Below, one piece after another: positions 36,322-46,257 of a DNA stretch of 64,000 nt. The translations under genes were made by a program, and so were the position numbers. The DNA comes from Vreelandella boliviensis LC1. GTDB taxonomy: Bacteria > Pseudomonadota > Gammaproteobacteria > Pseudomonadales > Halomonadaceae. Within the stretch, counting starts at the first letter, position 1; every line of letters starts with the position of its first letter. The notes below the pieces were generated by a model. That model searched no databases and was not told the DNA's origin. It saw only the letters and a program-made list of their open reading frames with translations. Location: positions 776,982 to 840,981 of the forward strand of contig NZ_JH393257.1 in the NCBI RefSeq assembly GCF_000236035.1, written 5' to 3'.

Positions 36322-37359
36322 TTATTCAACACGCTGCTTCTTTTCCAACCGTGCCAATCGCTTAGCGATGTCATCAAGCTGTTTAAAACGCACCGCGTTT
36401 TTACGCCACTGGGAATTGGCCATGGCGCCGGTTCCAGAGGAGTAGACCCCTGGCTCATGAATTGAGTTAGTCACCAAGCTCATTCCCGTCACTTGAACGC
36501 CATCGCAGATGGTTAGATGGCCGGATAAACCAACGCCGCCACCCAACATGCAGTGCTTACCGACCTTTGTAGAGCCTGCAATCCCCACACAGCCCGCTAA
36601 CGCGCTGTGGTCGCCAATGATGACGTTATGGGCAATTTGTACCTGACTATCAATTTTGACGTCATCACCGATCACCGTATCACCCAGCGCGCCACGATCA
36701 ATACTGGAGCAGCTGCCCACCTCAACGTCATCGCCCAGTATAACGCCTCCCAACTGGGCAATTTTATGCCAGCAGGTACCGTCATGGGCAAAGCCAAATC
36801 CATCGCCGCCGACAACACAGCCGCTTTGCAGGATTACCCGCTTGCCTACCACCACTCCATGACACACAGTGACATTGGCATGCAGACGCGTTGCTTCACC
36901 GATAATACTGTCGGCCCCAACCACGCTGCCTGCTCCAATCACTACACGGTCACCCAGCACTACGCCTGACTCAATCACTGCGTGAGCTTGAATGCAGACA
37001 TCGGCGCCTAGATTAGCGTCTTCCGCCACCACTGCCGTGGGGTGAATACCGACCACATCGCGGGCGGGCAATGGGTCAAACAACTGCGATAGCTTGGCAT
37101 ACCCCAAGTAAGGGTTATCGATTTCAAGACGAGGTACCGGACAGTGTTTGCCATGTTCAGGGTGCAGCAATACTGCTGCCGCCTTGGTCGTCGCCAAATC
37201 TTTCAGATAGGCGCGATTGGCCAGGAAAGCTACTTGATCCGGCTGCGCTTCTTTTAGCGTCGCCAAACCACGTATCGGCTGCTGGGCATTGCCACTAATG
37301 GCAATGCCCAATTGGCGCGCAATGTCTGCGAGGGTAAGCTGATGAGAAGCGTGCGTCAT
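36322..37359 (-). CDS. lpxD: UDP-3-O-(3-hydroxyacyl)glucosamine N-acyltransferase
   Basis: Third enzyme of lipid A synthesis, a hexapeptide-repeat acyltransferase of 345 residues (E. coli 341). Family features: N-terminal uridine-binding domain (LTLADIARQLGIAISGN), the repeats GIHPTAVVAEDANLGADVC, and the catalytic His region GDDVKIDSQVQIAHNVIIGD. ATG 37359 is chosen over a TTG at 37389. The C-terminus has a helical tail (RLARLEKKQRVE). It follows the skp gene by 48 bp. Confidence 0.96.
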   Translation of the reverse strand: MTHASHQLTLADIARQLGIAISGNAQQPIRGLATLKEAQPDQVAFLANRAYLKDLATTKAAAVLLHPEHGKHCPVPRLEIDNPYLGYAKLSQLFDPLPARDVVGIHPTAVVAEDANLGADVCIQAHAVIESGVVLGDRVVIGAGSVVGADSIIGEATRLHANVTVCHGVVVGKRVILQSGCVVGGDGFGFAHDGTCWHKIAQLGGVILGDDVEVGSCSSIDRGALGDTVIGDDVKIDSQVQIAHNVIIGDHSALAGCVGIAGSTKVGKHCMLGGGVGLSGHLTICDGVQVTGMSLVTNSIHEPGVYSSGTGAMANSQWRKNAVRFKQLDDIAKRLARLEKKQRVE

Positions 37360-37407
37360 GGGAGCCCAGGGAAACTCTGGTGTGGCCAAGCCACACCAAT
37401 CATCGTT

Positions 37408-37911
37408 TTAATTTAAGGTATCAAAAATCTGCGTGACTTCGTCGGTCACATTGGGCAGATCAACCCCAGAGTGCAGTACGCCCTGGGGTTCGACCAGCAC
37501 ATCAATGCTGTGTCGTTCCAGCACCTGTGCGACAGCTTGCTCCAGCTTCGGTTCAGCGCCTTCTAAAAACTGCTGCTCAGAGCGCTGTTGGGCCTGGATG
37601 ACTTCTCGGCGAAGCTGCTCAAAACGCCCGCCCTTTTCCTGAAGCTCGCTAATCAGCGATTCACGCTGAGACTGAGCCATGGTTTCGCCTTCGCGCTGTA
37701 AACGCTCCTGTAGTTGCTGCAACTCATTACCCAGGTTCTGCGCTTCACGTTGCTGATTGCCAATTTGTCCTTCCAGGATGCTCATTGACGCCTGTGCAGA
37801 TTGGGTATTCATCAGTGCTGCTCGCCAGTCCAACACCGCTACTTCTGCGGCGTGAGCGGGCAAAATCATCGCGCCCAACAGGCATACCATCGCTGTTAGT
37901 CTACGCATCAT
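37408..37911 (-). CDS. skp: Periplasmic chaperone Skp/OmpH family
   Basis: Periplasmic holdase of 167 residues that delivers unfolded outer-membrane proteins to the Bam complex. A signal peptide (MMRRLTAMVCLLGAMILPAHA) precedes the mature part, which is a long coiled coil (roughly residues 40-125, rich in Gln/Glu) with the small body around DWRAALMNTQSAQ and the C-terminal VLVEPQGVLHS. ATG at 37911 has AAGGAG with a five-base gap. It lies between bamA and lpxD, the standard position. Confidence 0.93.
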   Translation of the reverse strand: MMRRLTAMVCLLGAMILPAHAAEVAVLDWRAALMNTQSAQASMSILEGQIGNQQREAQNLGNELQQLQERLQREGETMAQSQRESLISELQEKGGRFEQLRREVIQAQQRSEQQFLEGAEPKLEQAVAQVLERHSIDVLVEPQGVLHSGVDLPNVTDEVTQIFDTLN

Positions 37912-37966
37912 GTTATCTCCTTAGATCACGCTAGCGCGCGCCACCATGGCACGCGGTCTAGCAAAA

Positions 37967-40318
37967 TTAGAACGATTGGCCGAGTGAGAACTGGAAGAAC
38001 TGGGTATCGTCACCACTCTCATCGTTCAATGGTTCAGCAACGCTAAAGGTCAGCGGGCCCACCGGTGTCAGCCAAGAAAGGCCGATACCGGCGCTGTAGC
38101 GCAAATCGCCAAGATCAACGCCAGAGTTGCACTGCTGACGCCCTGCGTCTTCTGCGAGCACATCGTAGCAAGAGCTTAGGAAGGTATTACCGCCATCCAA
38201 GAACAGTGATGTTTGCAGGGAACGTTGATTTTCAATAAAGGGCAGCGGGAAAATGATCTCGGCGCTGCCTTCTATCGAAACGTTACCGCCTAGGGTGCGG
38301 TCACGACCGCCTTCCCGCGCTGGAGTAGTACGTTGACCCAGCGTATTCGACGTAAAACCACGCACCGAGCCAAGACCACCGGCGTAGAAGTTTTCATAGA
38401 AGGGGTAGGGGTCGTTGCCGCCCAGCGTGTCGGCATAGCCGACATTGCCGGTAAATTTGAACGCCCAGGACTCATCATCGTTGAGCGGGAAGAGCTGTTG
38501 AGCCCTTGCGCGCAGCTTGTAGTACTCAGCATCGCTGCCCGGCACACTGGTTTCCAGCGACAAGCGCTGGTAATTGCCATCGGTCGGCATAATACCGCGA
38601 TTAAGGTTGTTGCGTGTCCAGCTGGCGGTCAGTTTCAGACTTTGCGCATCTTCGCCCTGATCTTCCACATAGCGACGAATTTCAGACGCTGTATCGAAGT
38701 AGGTTTTCACCGTTAGGTCTTCAATGCTGGCACCGAAGTTAAGCCGCGACAGCTCGCTAACGGGGTAACCGAAGTTGATACCAGCACCGTAGGCATCCGT
38801 CGAGAAGGTCGAAATATCCGAATCGGCATAGTCGGTTTCTCGGTAGAACAAATTATAACCGCGAGAAATACCATCCAGCGTCCAGTAGGGGTCAGTGAAG
38901 CCAAAATTCACACTGGTAAAGGTATCACTGCGCTGAGCCCCCACATTGACCCGGTTACCCGTACCCAAAAAGTTATTTTGCGACAGGCCGACCCCGTAAA
39001 TAACCCCCGCACTTTGGGAGAAACCGACGCTTGCAGAAACCGAACCAGAGGGCTGTTCTTCGACAGTATAGGTAACGTCGAGCAAATCTGGCTCACCCGG
39101 AACAGGCTGGGTGTCGACCTCAACTTGGCTAAAGAAGCCGAGCCGTTCAAGACGCTGGCGCGATTGTGTAATGGCTTCGGTGGAAGCGGGTGCACCTTCC
39201 AACTGAATCATTTCACGCCGCAGCACTTCATCCTGGGTAGTGGTATTACCGAAGAACTCAATACGGCGAACATATGCGCGCTCGCCAGGATTGATGGCAA
39301 TAACCAGATCGACCGTTTCACCATCCGCTGCCATTTCAGGCACGCCCTGAATATCAGCAAAGGCAAAACCTTCGGCACCTAAACGTTGGCGCAGGGCTTC
39401 CGTAGAGGTATTCACATCACCACGGGAGAAAATCTCACCTTCTTTGACAGTGAGCAGCTGACGGGCTTCATTTTCGCTGATCTGTAGATCACCCGCGAAA
39501 CGGATATTGCCAACCCGATACTGGGCACCTTCATCGACGTTGAGGGTAATAAAGATCTCGGATTTTTCCGGGCCGATCGACACCTGGGTCGACGTCACAT
39601 CGAAATTGACGTAGCCGCGATCCAAGTAGAACGAACGCAGCCGCTCAATATCACCGGAAAGCGCTTCACGGGAGTACTCGTCGCTAGAGAACCAGCCGAA
39701 AAAGCGTCCTGGCCGGTCGTTTAGCTCAAACACTCCGCGCAGCGTTTCATCATCAAAGGCTTCGTTACCAACGATATTAATTTGTCGAATCTTGGCGACT
39801 TCGCCTTCGTTGATATTGATATTGACCTGAACCCGGCCCTCATCAACCTGTTCAACTTCGGTATCGATGCTGGCGCTGTAGCGACCTTGAGACTGGTAGA
39901 CGCCTTCCAACTCGCGCTGTATCTCTTCCAGCGTGGAAAGCTCCAGCACCTGGCCTTCCGAGAGCCCCGATTCACGCAAACCCTTGCGCAAGTCCTCTTC
40001 GGATATCTGATCGTTGCCACTGAGCAGTAGCCGCGCAATGGTTGGGCGCTCGACGACCTGAATAACCAGCACATCGCCTTCGCGTGCCAGGGAAACATCG
40101 TCAAATAGCCCTGTGGCAAATAAATCACGGGCAGCGGCGGCTAGCTGCGCTTCGCTGACGCGCTCATTGGCACTTACCGGAAATGCATTGAAGACCGAGG
40201 CGGCAGATACCCGCTGCAGTCCTTCCACTCGTATGTCTGAAACATCAAAGGATTGTGCTTGGGCGCCGCTGGCGCCTGCCAGCAAGAGTGCCGCCATTCC
40301 AAGGGTCTTGATTTTCAT
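37967..40318 (-). CDS. bamA: Outer membrane protein assembly factor BamA
   Basis: Essential Omp85-family beta-barrel insertase, 783 residues. A signal peptide ending in AQA is followed by five POTRA domains (about residues 23-420; first begins FDVSDIRVEGLQRVSAASVF) and a 16-strand barrel. The barrel carries the conserved VRGF motif of loop 6 (GSVRGFTSNTLG) and ends in a C-terminal aromatic, FQFSLGQSF. It acts at the outer membrane with BamB-E, which are not in the window. No clear sigma-E promoter was found directly upstream. Next in the operon are skp and lpxD. Confidence 0.98.
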   Translation of the reverse strand: MKIKTLGMAALLLAGASGAQAQSFDVSDIRVEGLQRVSAASVFNAFPVSANERVSEAQLAAAARDLFATGLFDDVSLAREGDVLVIQVVERPTIARLLLSGNDQISEEDLRKGLRESGLSEGQVLELSTLEEIQRELEGVYQSQGRYSASIDTEVEQVDEGRVQVNININEGEVAKIRQINIVGNEAFDDETLRGVFELNDRPGRFFGWFSSDEYSREALSGDIERLRSFYLDRGYVNFDVTSTQVSIGPEKSEIFITLNVDEGAQYRVGNIRFAGDLQISENEARQLLTVKEGEIFSRGDVNTSTEALRQRLGAEGFAFADIQGVPEMAADGETVDLVIAINPGERAYVRRIEFFGNTTTQDEVLRREMIQLEGAPASTEAITQSRQRLERLGFFSQVEVDTQPVPGEPDLLDVTYTVEEQPSGSVSASVGFSQSAGVIYGVGLSQNNFLGTGNRVNVGAQRSDTFTSVNFGFTDPYWTLDGISRGYNLFYRETDYADSDISTFSTDAYGAGINFGYPVSELSRLNFGASIEDLTVKTYFDTASEIRRYVEDQGEDAQSLKLTASWTRNNLNRGIMPTDGNYQRLSLETSVPGSDAEYYKLRARAQQLFPLNDDESWAFKFTGNVGYADTLGGNDPYPFYENFYAGGLGSVRGFTSNTLGQRTTPAREGGRDRTLGGNVSIEGSAEIIFPLPFIENQRSLQTSLFLDGGNTFLSSCYDVLAEDAGRQQCNSGVDLGDLRYSAGIGLSWLTPVGPLTFSVAEPLNDESGDDTQFFQFSLGQSF

Positions 40319-40418
40319 GCAGTCAATTCGCTCGCGTTGGTCTGCCTATCATTCCAGAAAGGCACCATATACATTTGTGCAGGCAGATGACAAGGCATCC
40401 TGCGCGCTACACGCGTCA

Positions 40419-41777
40419 TTACCACAGGCGCATCAGATCAAAATAGAGGGCCATGAACATCAGGGTACCGACCATGGCAAGCCCAATGCGCAACCCTACA
40501 GCTTGGGTTTTTTCAGATACTGGTCGTCCACGCACAACCTCCATAAAATAATAGAGCAAGTGGCCACCATCGAGCACTGGGATGGGTAGTAAGTTAAGCA
40601 CCCCAAGGCTGATAGAAAGATACGCTAGAAAACCAATAAACGCTTCCATTCCAGCACGGGCTGAATCACCAGAGACCTGCGCAATGGTGATCGGCCCAGA
40701 CAAATTGGAAGGCGAGATAAGCCCCACAAACATTTTGCGTATGGCATCTAAGGTTAGGAGCGTCATCGCTCCAGTGCGCGAAACAGCTTGGCCTACCGCT
40801 TCGATTGGGCCATAGCGAATTTCACGCTGAAACTCTTCCGGCCATTCAATTTGTTCTGCACCAGCGCCGATATAGCCGATCTCAACGCCGGTTTCCAAGC
40901 GGTTACGCCCAGGGGTTAAATCAACACTCGACTGCTCTCCGTTACGCTCATAGGTGAGCAACAGCGTTTCACCAGGACTACTTCGCACCATGTTAACGAA
41001 GTGCATCCAATCATCCACTGGTTCGCCATTAATCGCCACCATCCGATCGCCCGCTACCAAGCCTGCTTGTTCGGCGGCCTCTCCGCCCACTACCTGGCCT
41101 AATACAGCCGGAAATTCCGGCTGCCATGGGGTAATACCCAGCGATTGCAGCGGCTGAGGCGGATCTTGGCGAACCAAATAATCAGTCACTGATAACCCAA
41201 AGCGCTGGGGGGCGCTCGCACCTTCGGGGCGGGCGTCGATATCCAACTCACCGCTGAAACCAATAATCGACACCAGCTTTAGATTAACATCTTCCCAAGA
41301 GCGCATCTCATCGCCCTGAATGGCGACAATTTCATCGCCATTGGCAAGCCCGGCCTCGGCGGCCGGAGAGTCAGGCATAACGCTGCCTACCATTGGCGAC
41401 ACCACCGTGGTACCCGCCACAAACAGCGCCCAGTAGGCCACGATCGCCAGCAAAAAGTTGGCGATAGGTCCCGCTGCTACAATCGCAATGCGCTGCCACA
41501 CGGTCTTGCGGTTAAACGCCTGGTCGAGCTGCTCCTCCGGCACCGGCGCCTCACGCTCATCGAGCATTTTGACATAGCCACCCAGTGGAATAGCAGCTAT
41601 CGCAAACTCGGTGCCGTGGCGGTCAACCCGCGACCATAGCGGCTTACCAAAGCCCACCGAAAAACGTAGTACTTTGACCCCACAGCGCCTCGCCACCCAA
41701 AAATGGCCAAACTCGTGGAACGTTACTAACAGGCCCAACACCACGATGACCGCTAAGATATTCTGTATTAGGCCCAC
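40419..41777 (-). CDS. rseP: Regulated intramembrane metalloprotease RseP
   Basis: Inner-membrane site-2 protease, 452 residues, that cleaves anti-sigma factor RseA and signal peptide remnants. The zinc motif HEFGH is at residues 21-25 in the first membrane span, two PDZ domains follow in the periplasm (about 115-195 and 205-290; GDRMVAINGEPVDDW), and the third zinc ligand is in LNLLPIPVLDGGHL near the C-terminus. Its place between dxr and bamA is the conserved one and fits coordinated envelope stress control. Confidence 0.97.
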   Translation of the reverse strand: MGLIQNILAVIVVLGLLVTFHEFGHFWVARRCGVKVLRFSVGFGKPLWSRVDRHGTEFAIAAIPLGGYVKMLDEREAPVPEEQLDQAFNRKTVWQRIAIVAAGPIANFLLAIVAYWALFVAGTTVVSPMVGSVMPDSPAAEAGLANGDEIVAIQGDEMRSWEDVNLKLVSIIGFSGELDIDARPEGASAPQRFGLSVTDYLVRQDPPQPLQSLGITPWQPEFPAVLGQVVGGEAAEQAGLVAGDRMVAINGEPVDDWMHFVNMVRSSPGETLLLTYERNGEQSSVDLTPGRNRLETGVEIGYIGAGAEQIEWPEEFQREIRYGPIEAVGQAVSRTGAMTLLTLDAIRKMFVGLISPSNLSGPITIAQVSGDSARAGMEAFIGFLAYLSISLGVLNLLPIPVLDGGHLLYYFMEVVRGRPVSEKTQAVGLRIGLAMVGTLMFMALYFDLMRLW

Positions 41778-41823
41778 ACTGAACTCCTTAATGCCCCGCT
41801 CTAACGACCAGCCTAGCGAATGC

Positions 41824-43044
41824 TTAAGCGGACCAACTTGTTACCAGTTCCAGCGCCTGCTGTCGCGCCCACTGATCGGTTGCTAATACGCTTTCCAGGC
41901 TATCAACACGACCTTGACAGGGGCGCGATAGAACGTCAGCCACCAGTTGCCCAATCGCCGTAAAACCAAGCCGACGCTGCAGAAAGGCTTCTACGGCGAC
42001 TTCATTGGCTGCGTTAAGCACAACAGGGGCCATGCCGCCATGCCGCATCGCTTCACGGGCAAGCCCTAAACAGGGGAAGCGGGCCTCATCGGGCGCTTCA
42101 AAATCAAGGCGTGCCACCTGAAAAAGATCCAGTGTTTCGACCCCGGCGTCAATACGCTCAGGCCACGCTAACCCGTAGGCGATGGGGATGCGCATATCAG
42201 GATTACCTAACTGTGCAATCACCGAGCCATCATAATACGCCGCCATGGAGTGAATCACGCTTTGCGGGTGCACCACCACCTGGATTTGTTCGGGCGTGGC
42301 ATCAAACAGCCAGCAGGCTTCAATAAGCTCAAGCCCTTTATTCATCAGCGTGGCGCTATCCACCGATATTTTACGCCCCATCGACCAGTTGGGGTGAGCA
42401 CAGGCCTGCTCGGGAGTGACATTGTTGATATCAGCCTGGCTCCAGGTACGAAACGGCCCACCAGAGGCCGTTAGCAGCAGCTGACGGACGCCGTGTTTGG
42501 CAAGTCCGCCGCGATGCTCCGCAGGTAGACACTGGTAAATGGCATTATGTTCGGAATCAATCGGCAATAATGTCGCCCCCGAACGGGAAACAGCCTCCAT
42601 AAACAGCGCGCCGCTCATCACCAGCGCCTCTTTATTGGCCAATAACACGCGCTTGCCTGCTTCAGCAGCGGCTAGCGCAGGCAGCAAGCCCGCAGCCCCT
42701 ACAATGGCTGCCATAACGCAGTCGACGCTCGCGTCTCGCGCAACATCACACAGCGCCTGCGGACCTGCGTTCACTTCGGTTGACTGGCCAGCCCGCTTAA
42801 GCGCTTGGCGTAGCCAAGCGGCGTCGGCTTCATCATCAAGCACCGCAACCGCAGGCCGGTGCGCTAAGCACTGCGCCAACAAGGCCTCTTTCGAGGTGTG
42901 CGCAGTCAACGCATGGACGCAATAGCGGTCGGGATGGCGACCAATAACATCCAGCGTGCTAGTGCCGACAGAGCCTGTCGACCCCAGTACCGTCACGCGC
43001 TGCATAGACGCTGGATTAGCCCGTTGATTCGCGAGTTGGTTCAT
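41824..43044 (-). CDS. dxr: 1-deoxy-D-xylulose-5-phosphate reductoisomerase
   Basis: NADPH-dependent enzyme making 2-C-methylerythritol 4-phosphate in the MEP isoprenoid pathway, 406 residues. The NADPH site is [16 protein letters not shown], and [14 protein letters not shown] and TASGGPFRT are substrate and metal motifs. The ATG at 43044 overlaps the cdsA stop as ATGA; an internal ATG at 43005 (MQRVTVLGS) would give the more usual N-terminus and is possible. It lies in the uppS-cdsA-dxr-rseP run, linking isoprenoid supply to undecaprenyl phosphate synthesis. Confidence 0.97.
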   Translation of the reverse strand: MNQLANQRANPASMQRVTVLGSTGSVGTSTLDVIGRHPDRYCVHALTAHTSKEALLAQCLAHRPAVAVLDDEADAAWLRQALKRAGQSTEVNAGPQALCDVARDASVDCVMAAIVGAAGLLPALAAAEAGKRVLLANKEALVMSGALFMEAVSRSGATLLPIDSEHNAIYQCLPAEHRGGLAKHGVRQLLLTASGGPFRTWSQADINNVTPEQACAHPNWSMGRKISVDSATLMNKGLELIEACWLFDATPEQIQVVVHPQSVIHSMAAYYDGSVIAQLGNPDMRIPIAYGLAWPERIDAGVETLDLFQVARLDFEAPDEARFPCLGLAREAMRHGGMAPVVLNAANEVAVEAFLQRRLGFTAIGQLVADVLSRPCQGRVDSLESVLATDQWARQQALELVTSWSA

Positions 43045-43871
43045 AGCGGCTGCACCTGCGCAAATACCTCAACAAGTACTTCGACATAGAGTAGCGCAAA
43101 CAGCGGAATCGCAGCCGTAAGGCTATCAATGCGATCCAGCACCCCGCCGTGGCCGGGAAGCAACTGGCTCGAATCTTTGATATTACGATGCCGTTTGAGC
43201 ATGCTTTCCAGCAGATCCCCTAACACTGAGGCCAAGGTGACCACGGCGGTGATGAGCATCAGGGTAATGCCACCGACTAGACCCAGCGGCACCCAAAGCG
43301 CAAAGAGGACGGCCAGGATAGCGGTCGCCGCTAAGCCGCCGAACACGCCCTCCCATGATTTGCCAGGACTCACGTGGGGAGCCAGTTTGCGCTTACCCCA
43401 TTGTCGCCCCACAAAGTAGGCGCCGATATCCGCGCACCAGACCAGCAGCAACACAAACAGCAGCCAGGCCATACCAGTATCACGCAGAACGTTAAAGCCC
43501 ACCCAGCAGGGCAATAGCACCCACAGGCCCATCGCCAGGCGCCGCACGGTGGCCTGCCACTGTTCACCCGCCGCAGGGTAGCGGGTTACCCAGTAGAGAT
43601 TCACCAGCCAACCGACAGCGGAGAGCCAAAGCGGCCATATCGATGTGGCAGCCCCGATCAGCCATATGGCCACCATCAATACCGCCATCACGGTCACGAG
43701 CTGGGCACGTTGCGCCGCACGGGTAACGCCCGCCAGATTGGCCCACTCCCAGGTGGCGAGTAGCACTATCAGCGCCGTAAAAAGCGCAAAAGCGCCGCCG
43801 TCTAAACCAAACAGACCAGCCAGCACCAGGGGTGCTAGCCAGGCTGCGGTGATAATCCGCTGTTTAAGCAC
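43041..43871 (-). CDS. cdsA: Phosphatidate cytidylyltransferase
   Basis: Integral membrane enzyme making CDP-diacylglycerol from phosphatidate and CTP, 276 residues with about seven to eight membrane segments. The C-terminal signature [37 protein letters not shown] is complete in its key residues (Asp, Lys, Asp). It overlaps uppS by eight bases at its start and dxr by four at its end, showing tight translational coupling. Confidence 0.96.
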   Translation of the reverse strand: MLKQRIITAAWLAPLVLAGLFGLDGGAFALFTALIVLLATWEWANLAGVTRAAQRAQLVTVMAVLMVAIWLIGAATSIWPLWLSAVGWLVNLYWVTRYPAAGEQWQATVRRLAMGLWVLLPCWVGFNVLRDTGMAWLLFVLLLVWCADIGAYFVGRQWGKRKLAPHVSPGKSWEGVFGGLAATAILAVLFALWVPLGLVGGITLMLITAVVTLASVLGDLLESMLKRHRNIKDSSQLLPGHGGVLDRIDSLTAAIPLFALLYVEVLVEVFAQVQPL

Positions 43872-44652
43872 CCTGCGCCTCTATTTGTTCGTCCGTCATG
43901 CCAAAGCGACGACGGCGCTGACAGAAGTCGTTTAATGCCGCGTCAAACGCATCCGCACCGAAATCGGGCCATAGAAGTGGGGAAAAGTGCAGCTCGGCAT
44001 AAGCTAACTGCCAAAGCATAAAGTTGGATAGCCGCTGCTCACCACTGGTGCGAATACATAGATCTACCGGCGGTACATTATCAACTCCCATCGCTTGATC
44101 AAAGCAAACTTCGTCAATATCCGACGGTGCCAAGTCGCCAGCCGCCACTTGCTCAGCTAGAGTGCGCGCCGCGCGTGCGATATCCCATTGTCCACCGTAG
44201 TTGGCAGCAATCACCAGGTGCATGCCGGTATTGTCTGCCGTTAACGCTTCAGCACGCTGAATATGCTTTTGGATGGCATGGGAAAACCCGCGCTGCTCGC
44301 CAATAATCGAGAGACGTACATTTCGTTCATTGAGCTTTTTGACTTCACGCTTCAGCGCCATCAAAAACAGCTCCATTAACGCGTTGACCTCTGCGGCTGG
44401 GCGTTTCCAGTTTTCGCTGGAGAAGGCGAACAGGCTGAGCGTTTGCACCTCGCGCTCGGCGGCCCGCTGAATCACCGCACGGACGGTTTCCACCCCAGCC
44501 CGGTGCCCACGCACCCCCGAAAGCCCGCGCGCGCGCGCCCAGCGGTTATTGCCATCCATAATGATGGCAACGTGAGACGGCGGGGCCTCCCCGGCCAGAG
44601 AAGGCGCACAGGCGTCGTCCGGCTGTTGTTCAGGAAGCTGCGGAGACGTCAT
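43864..44652 (-). CDS. uppS: Undecaprenyl diphosphate synthase
   Basis: Cis-prenyltransferase of 262 residues making the lipid carrier for cell wall synthesis. The catalytic Asp lies in HVAIIMDGNNRWA, followed by RGLSGVRGHRAGVETVR (isopentenyl diphosphate binding) and FSSENWKRP. The C-terminal RTSGEQRLSNFMLWQLAYAE is typical. ATG 44652 is used; a TTG 15 bases upstream is open but less likely. It overlaps cdsA. A terminator separates it from frr. Confidence 0.96.
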   Translation of the reverse strand: MTSPQLPEQQPDDACAPSLAGEAPPSHVAIIMDGNNRWARARGLSGVRGHRAGVETVRAVIQRAAEREVQTLSLFAFSSENWKRPAAEVNALMELFLMALKREVKKLNERNVRLSIIGEQRGFSHAIQKHIQRAEALTADNTGMHLVIAANYGGQWDIARAARTLAEQVAAGDLAPSDIDEVCFDQAMGVDNVPPVDLCIRTSGEQRLSNFMLWQLAYAELHFSPLLWPDFGADAFDAALNDFCQRRRRFGMTDEQIEAQGA

Positions 44653-44701
44653 GGGTTCTCGCACCAAAGTTCAGTCATAAAAAAACCAGCCAGAGTGTGG
44701 C

Positions 44702-44725
44702 AAAACGGGCAGCCTAAGCTGCCCG
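44702..44725 (-). terminator. Rho-independent terminator after frr
   Basis: CGGGCAGC (44706-44713) and GCTGCCCG (44718-44725) pair around a four-base loop; on the minus strand a run of four T follows. It lies 20 bases past the frr stop and may reduce read-through into uppS. Confidence 0.75.
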
Positions 44726-44745
44726 CGGCTGAATAAAGCACAGGT

Positions 44746-45303
44746 TTATACCTGCATGAGATCCTGCTCTTTTGCAGTCAGCGCTTTATCGACCTCAGCA
44801 ATATACTTGTCGGTCAGCTTTTGAATCGCGTCTTCGCCTTCACGCTGATCGTCTTCGGTGATGTCTTTATCTTTTAACAACGATTTGAAATCACCGTTAG
44901 CATCGCGACGGACGTTGCGTACAGCCACGCGGGCGTTTTCAGCTTCGCTACGCGCCTGCTTGATGTAGCCTTTGCGGGTCTCTTCGGTAAGCATCGGCAT
45001 CGGCACACGGATCACGTTGCCTGCACTGGCCGGGTTAAGCCCCAGATCAGAGGTCATGATGGCCTTTTCGATTTTCTGCACCATACCCTGCTCCCAAGGC
45101 GCAATCGTCAGCGTGCGGGCGTCCTCAACGTTTACCGATGCCACTTGGCTAAGCGGTACCTGGCTGCCGTAATAGTCCACGGTCACAGCGTCTAGAATGC
45201 TCGGGTGAGCACGACCGGTACGAATTTTATTGAAGTTGCTATGCAGCGCCTCAACGCTTTTTTTCATGCGCGAATCGGCATCTTTCTTAATATCGTTGAT
45301 CAC
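44746..45303 (-). CDS. frr: Ribosome recycling factor
   Basis: Splits post-termination ribosomes with EF-G; 185 residues, the standard length. Family features include [15 protein letters not shown] and [20 protein letters not shown]. The start is a GTG at 45303, four bases after the pyrH stop, with GAGGG upstream; the nearby ATG is out of frame and meets a stop after one codon. Confidence 0.97.
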   Translation of the reverse strand: MINDIKKDADSRMKKSVEALHSNFNKIRTGRAHPSILDAVTVDYYGSQVPLSQVASVNVEDARTLTIAPWEQGMVQKIEKAIMTSDLGLNPASAGNVIRVPMPMLTEETRKGYIKQARSEAENARVAVRNVRRDANGDFKSLLKDKDITEDDQREGEDAIQKLTDKYIAEVDKALTAKEQDLMQV

Positions 45304-45307
45304 GTCA

Positions 45308-46081
45308 TTACCCTCTGTATATCAGCGTGCCTTCCTTGCCCCCTACAACCATATTCAGTAGGGCACCAGGCTTATTCATATCAAATACCCGCACCGGCAT
45401 ATTATGGTCACGTACCAGGCAGATAGCGGTCAAATCCATAACGCCCAATTTTTGATCCAGGGCGTCGTCGTAAGAGAGCTGGTCGTACTTCACCGCATCT
45501 GGATGTTTTACCGGGTCTTTATTGTAGACGCCATCGACTTTGGTCGCTTTGATCACAACGTCGGCGTCCACCTCAATACCGCGTAAACAGGCAGCAGAAT
45601 CGGTGGTGAAGAAGGGGTTACCAGTGCCTGCAGAGAACAGCACTACGTCCCCTGAGGTTAAATAGCGAATGGCGGTACGCCGGTCGTAGTGCTCTACCAC
45701 GCCACTCATCGGGATAGCCGACATCACGCGCGAGCGGATATTGGAACGCTCTAGAGCGTCGCGCATCGCCAGTGCATTCATCACGGTAGCCAGCATGCCC
45801 ATATGGTCACCGGTGACGCGATCCATGCCGGCTTCATTGAGGGCAGCGCCGCGGAACAAGTTACCACCGCCAATCACGATACCCACCTGCACCCCAATGC
45901 CGACTAGCTGGCCAATTTCCAATGCCATGCGGTCAAGCACTTTAGGATCAATACCAAAATCGTGCTCACCCATCAGCGCTTCGCCAGAAAGCTTGAGCAA
46001 AATACGTTTGTATTTTGACTTCGAGCCCTCAGCTTTGCTGGGTGCTACATGGGGGGTAGGCTCTTGAACATCACGCGACAT
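45308..46081 (-). CDS. pyrH: Uridylate kinase
   Basis: Hexameric UMP kinase (UMP to UDP) of 257 residues. The amino acid kinase motifs are [27 protein letters not shown] and [11 protein letters not shown]; it has a 20-residue polar N-terminal extension compared with the 241-residue E. coli protein. The ATG at 46081 has GGAGA upstream. It is followed directly by frr, as in most bacteria. An A/T-rich stretch with -10-like hexamers precedes it. Confidence 0.96.
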   Translation of the reverse strand: MSRDVQEPTPHVAPSKAEGSKSKYKRILLKLSGEALMGEHDFGIDPKVLDRMALEIGQLVGIGVQVGIVIGGGNLFRGAALNEAGMDRVTGDHMGMLATVMNALAMRDALERSNIRSRVMSAIPMSGVVEHYDRRTAIRYLTSGDVVLFSAGTGNPFFTTDSAACLRGIEVDADVVIKATKVDGVYNKDPVKHPDAVKYDQLSYDDALDQKLGVMDLTAICLVRDHNMPVRVFDMNKPGALLNMVVGGKEGTLIYRG

Positions 46082-46158
46082 GGCATCTCTCCTGAGGCAA
46101 ACCTGTAAACAGGCAGGCGGGGCAGCCCCTTGGTGTAAAACCAGTGTATAAAACCAGC

Positions 46159-46192
46159 TTTATAAGGGCCGGTTATACTAACATTGATTATA
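46159..46192 (-). promoter_or_regulatory. Cluster of -10-like hexamers upstream of pyrH
   Basis: On the minus strand TATAAT (46192-46187), TATAAC (46177-46172) and TATAAA (46164-46159) occur at intervals of about 13-15 bases in the tsf-pyrH gap, each near a CCGGCC/GGCC element. No good -35 was matched, so promoter activity is uncertain. Confidence 0.35.
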
Positions 46193-46211
46193 CAGGGGCC
46201 GGATACGCGAA

Positions 46212-46233
46212 GGCGTGCGCTCACGCGCACGCC
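46212..46233 (-). promoter_or_regulatory. GC-rich hairpin after tsf
   Basis: GGCGTGCGC (46212-46220) and GCGCACGCC (46225-46233) pair around a four-base loop, 24 bases past the tsf stop. No T tract follows, so it may protect the 3' end or pause polymerase instead of terminating. Confidence 0.45.
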
Positions 46234-46257
46234 ATCTTCTTTCTGAAACCTCTGACC

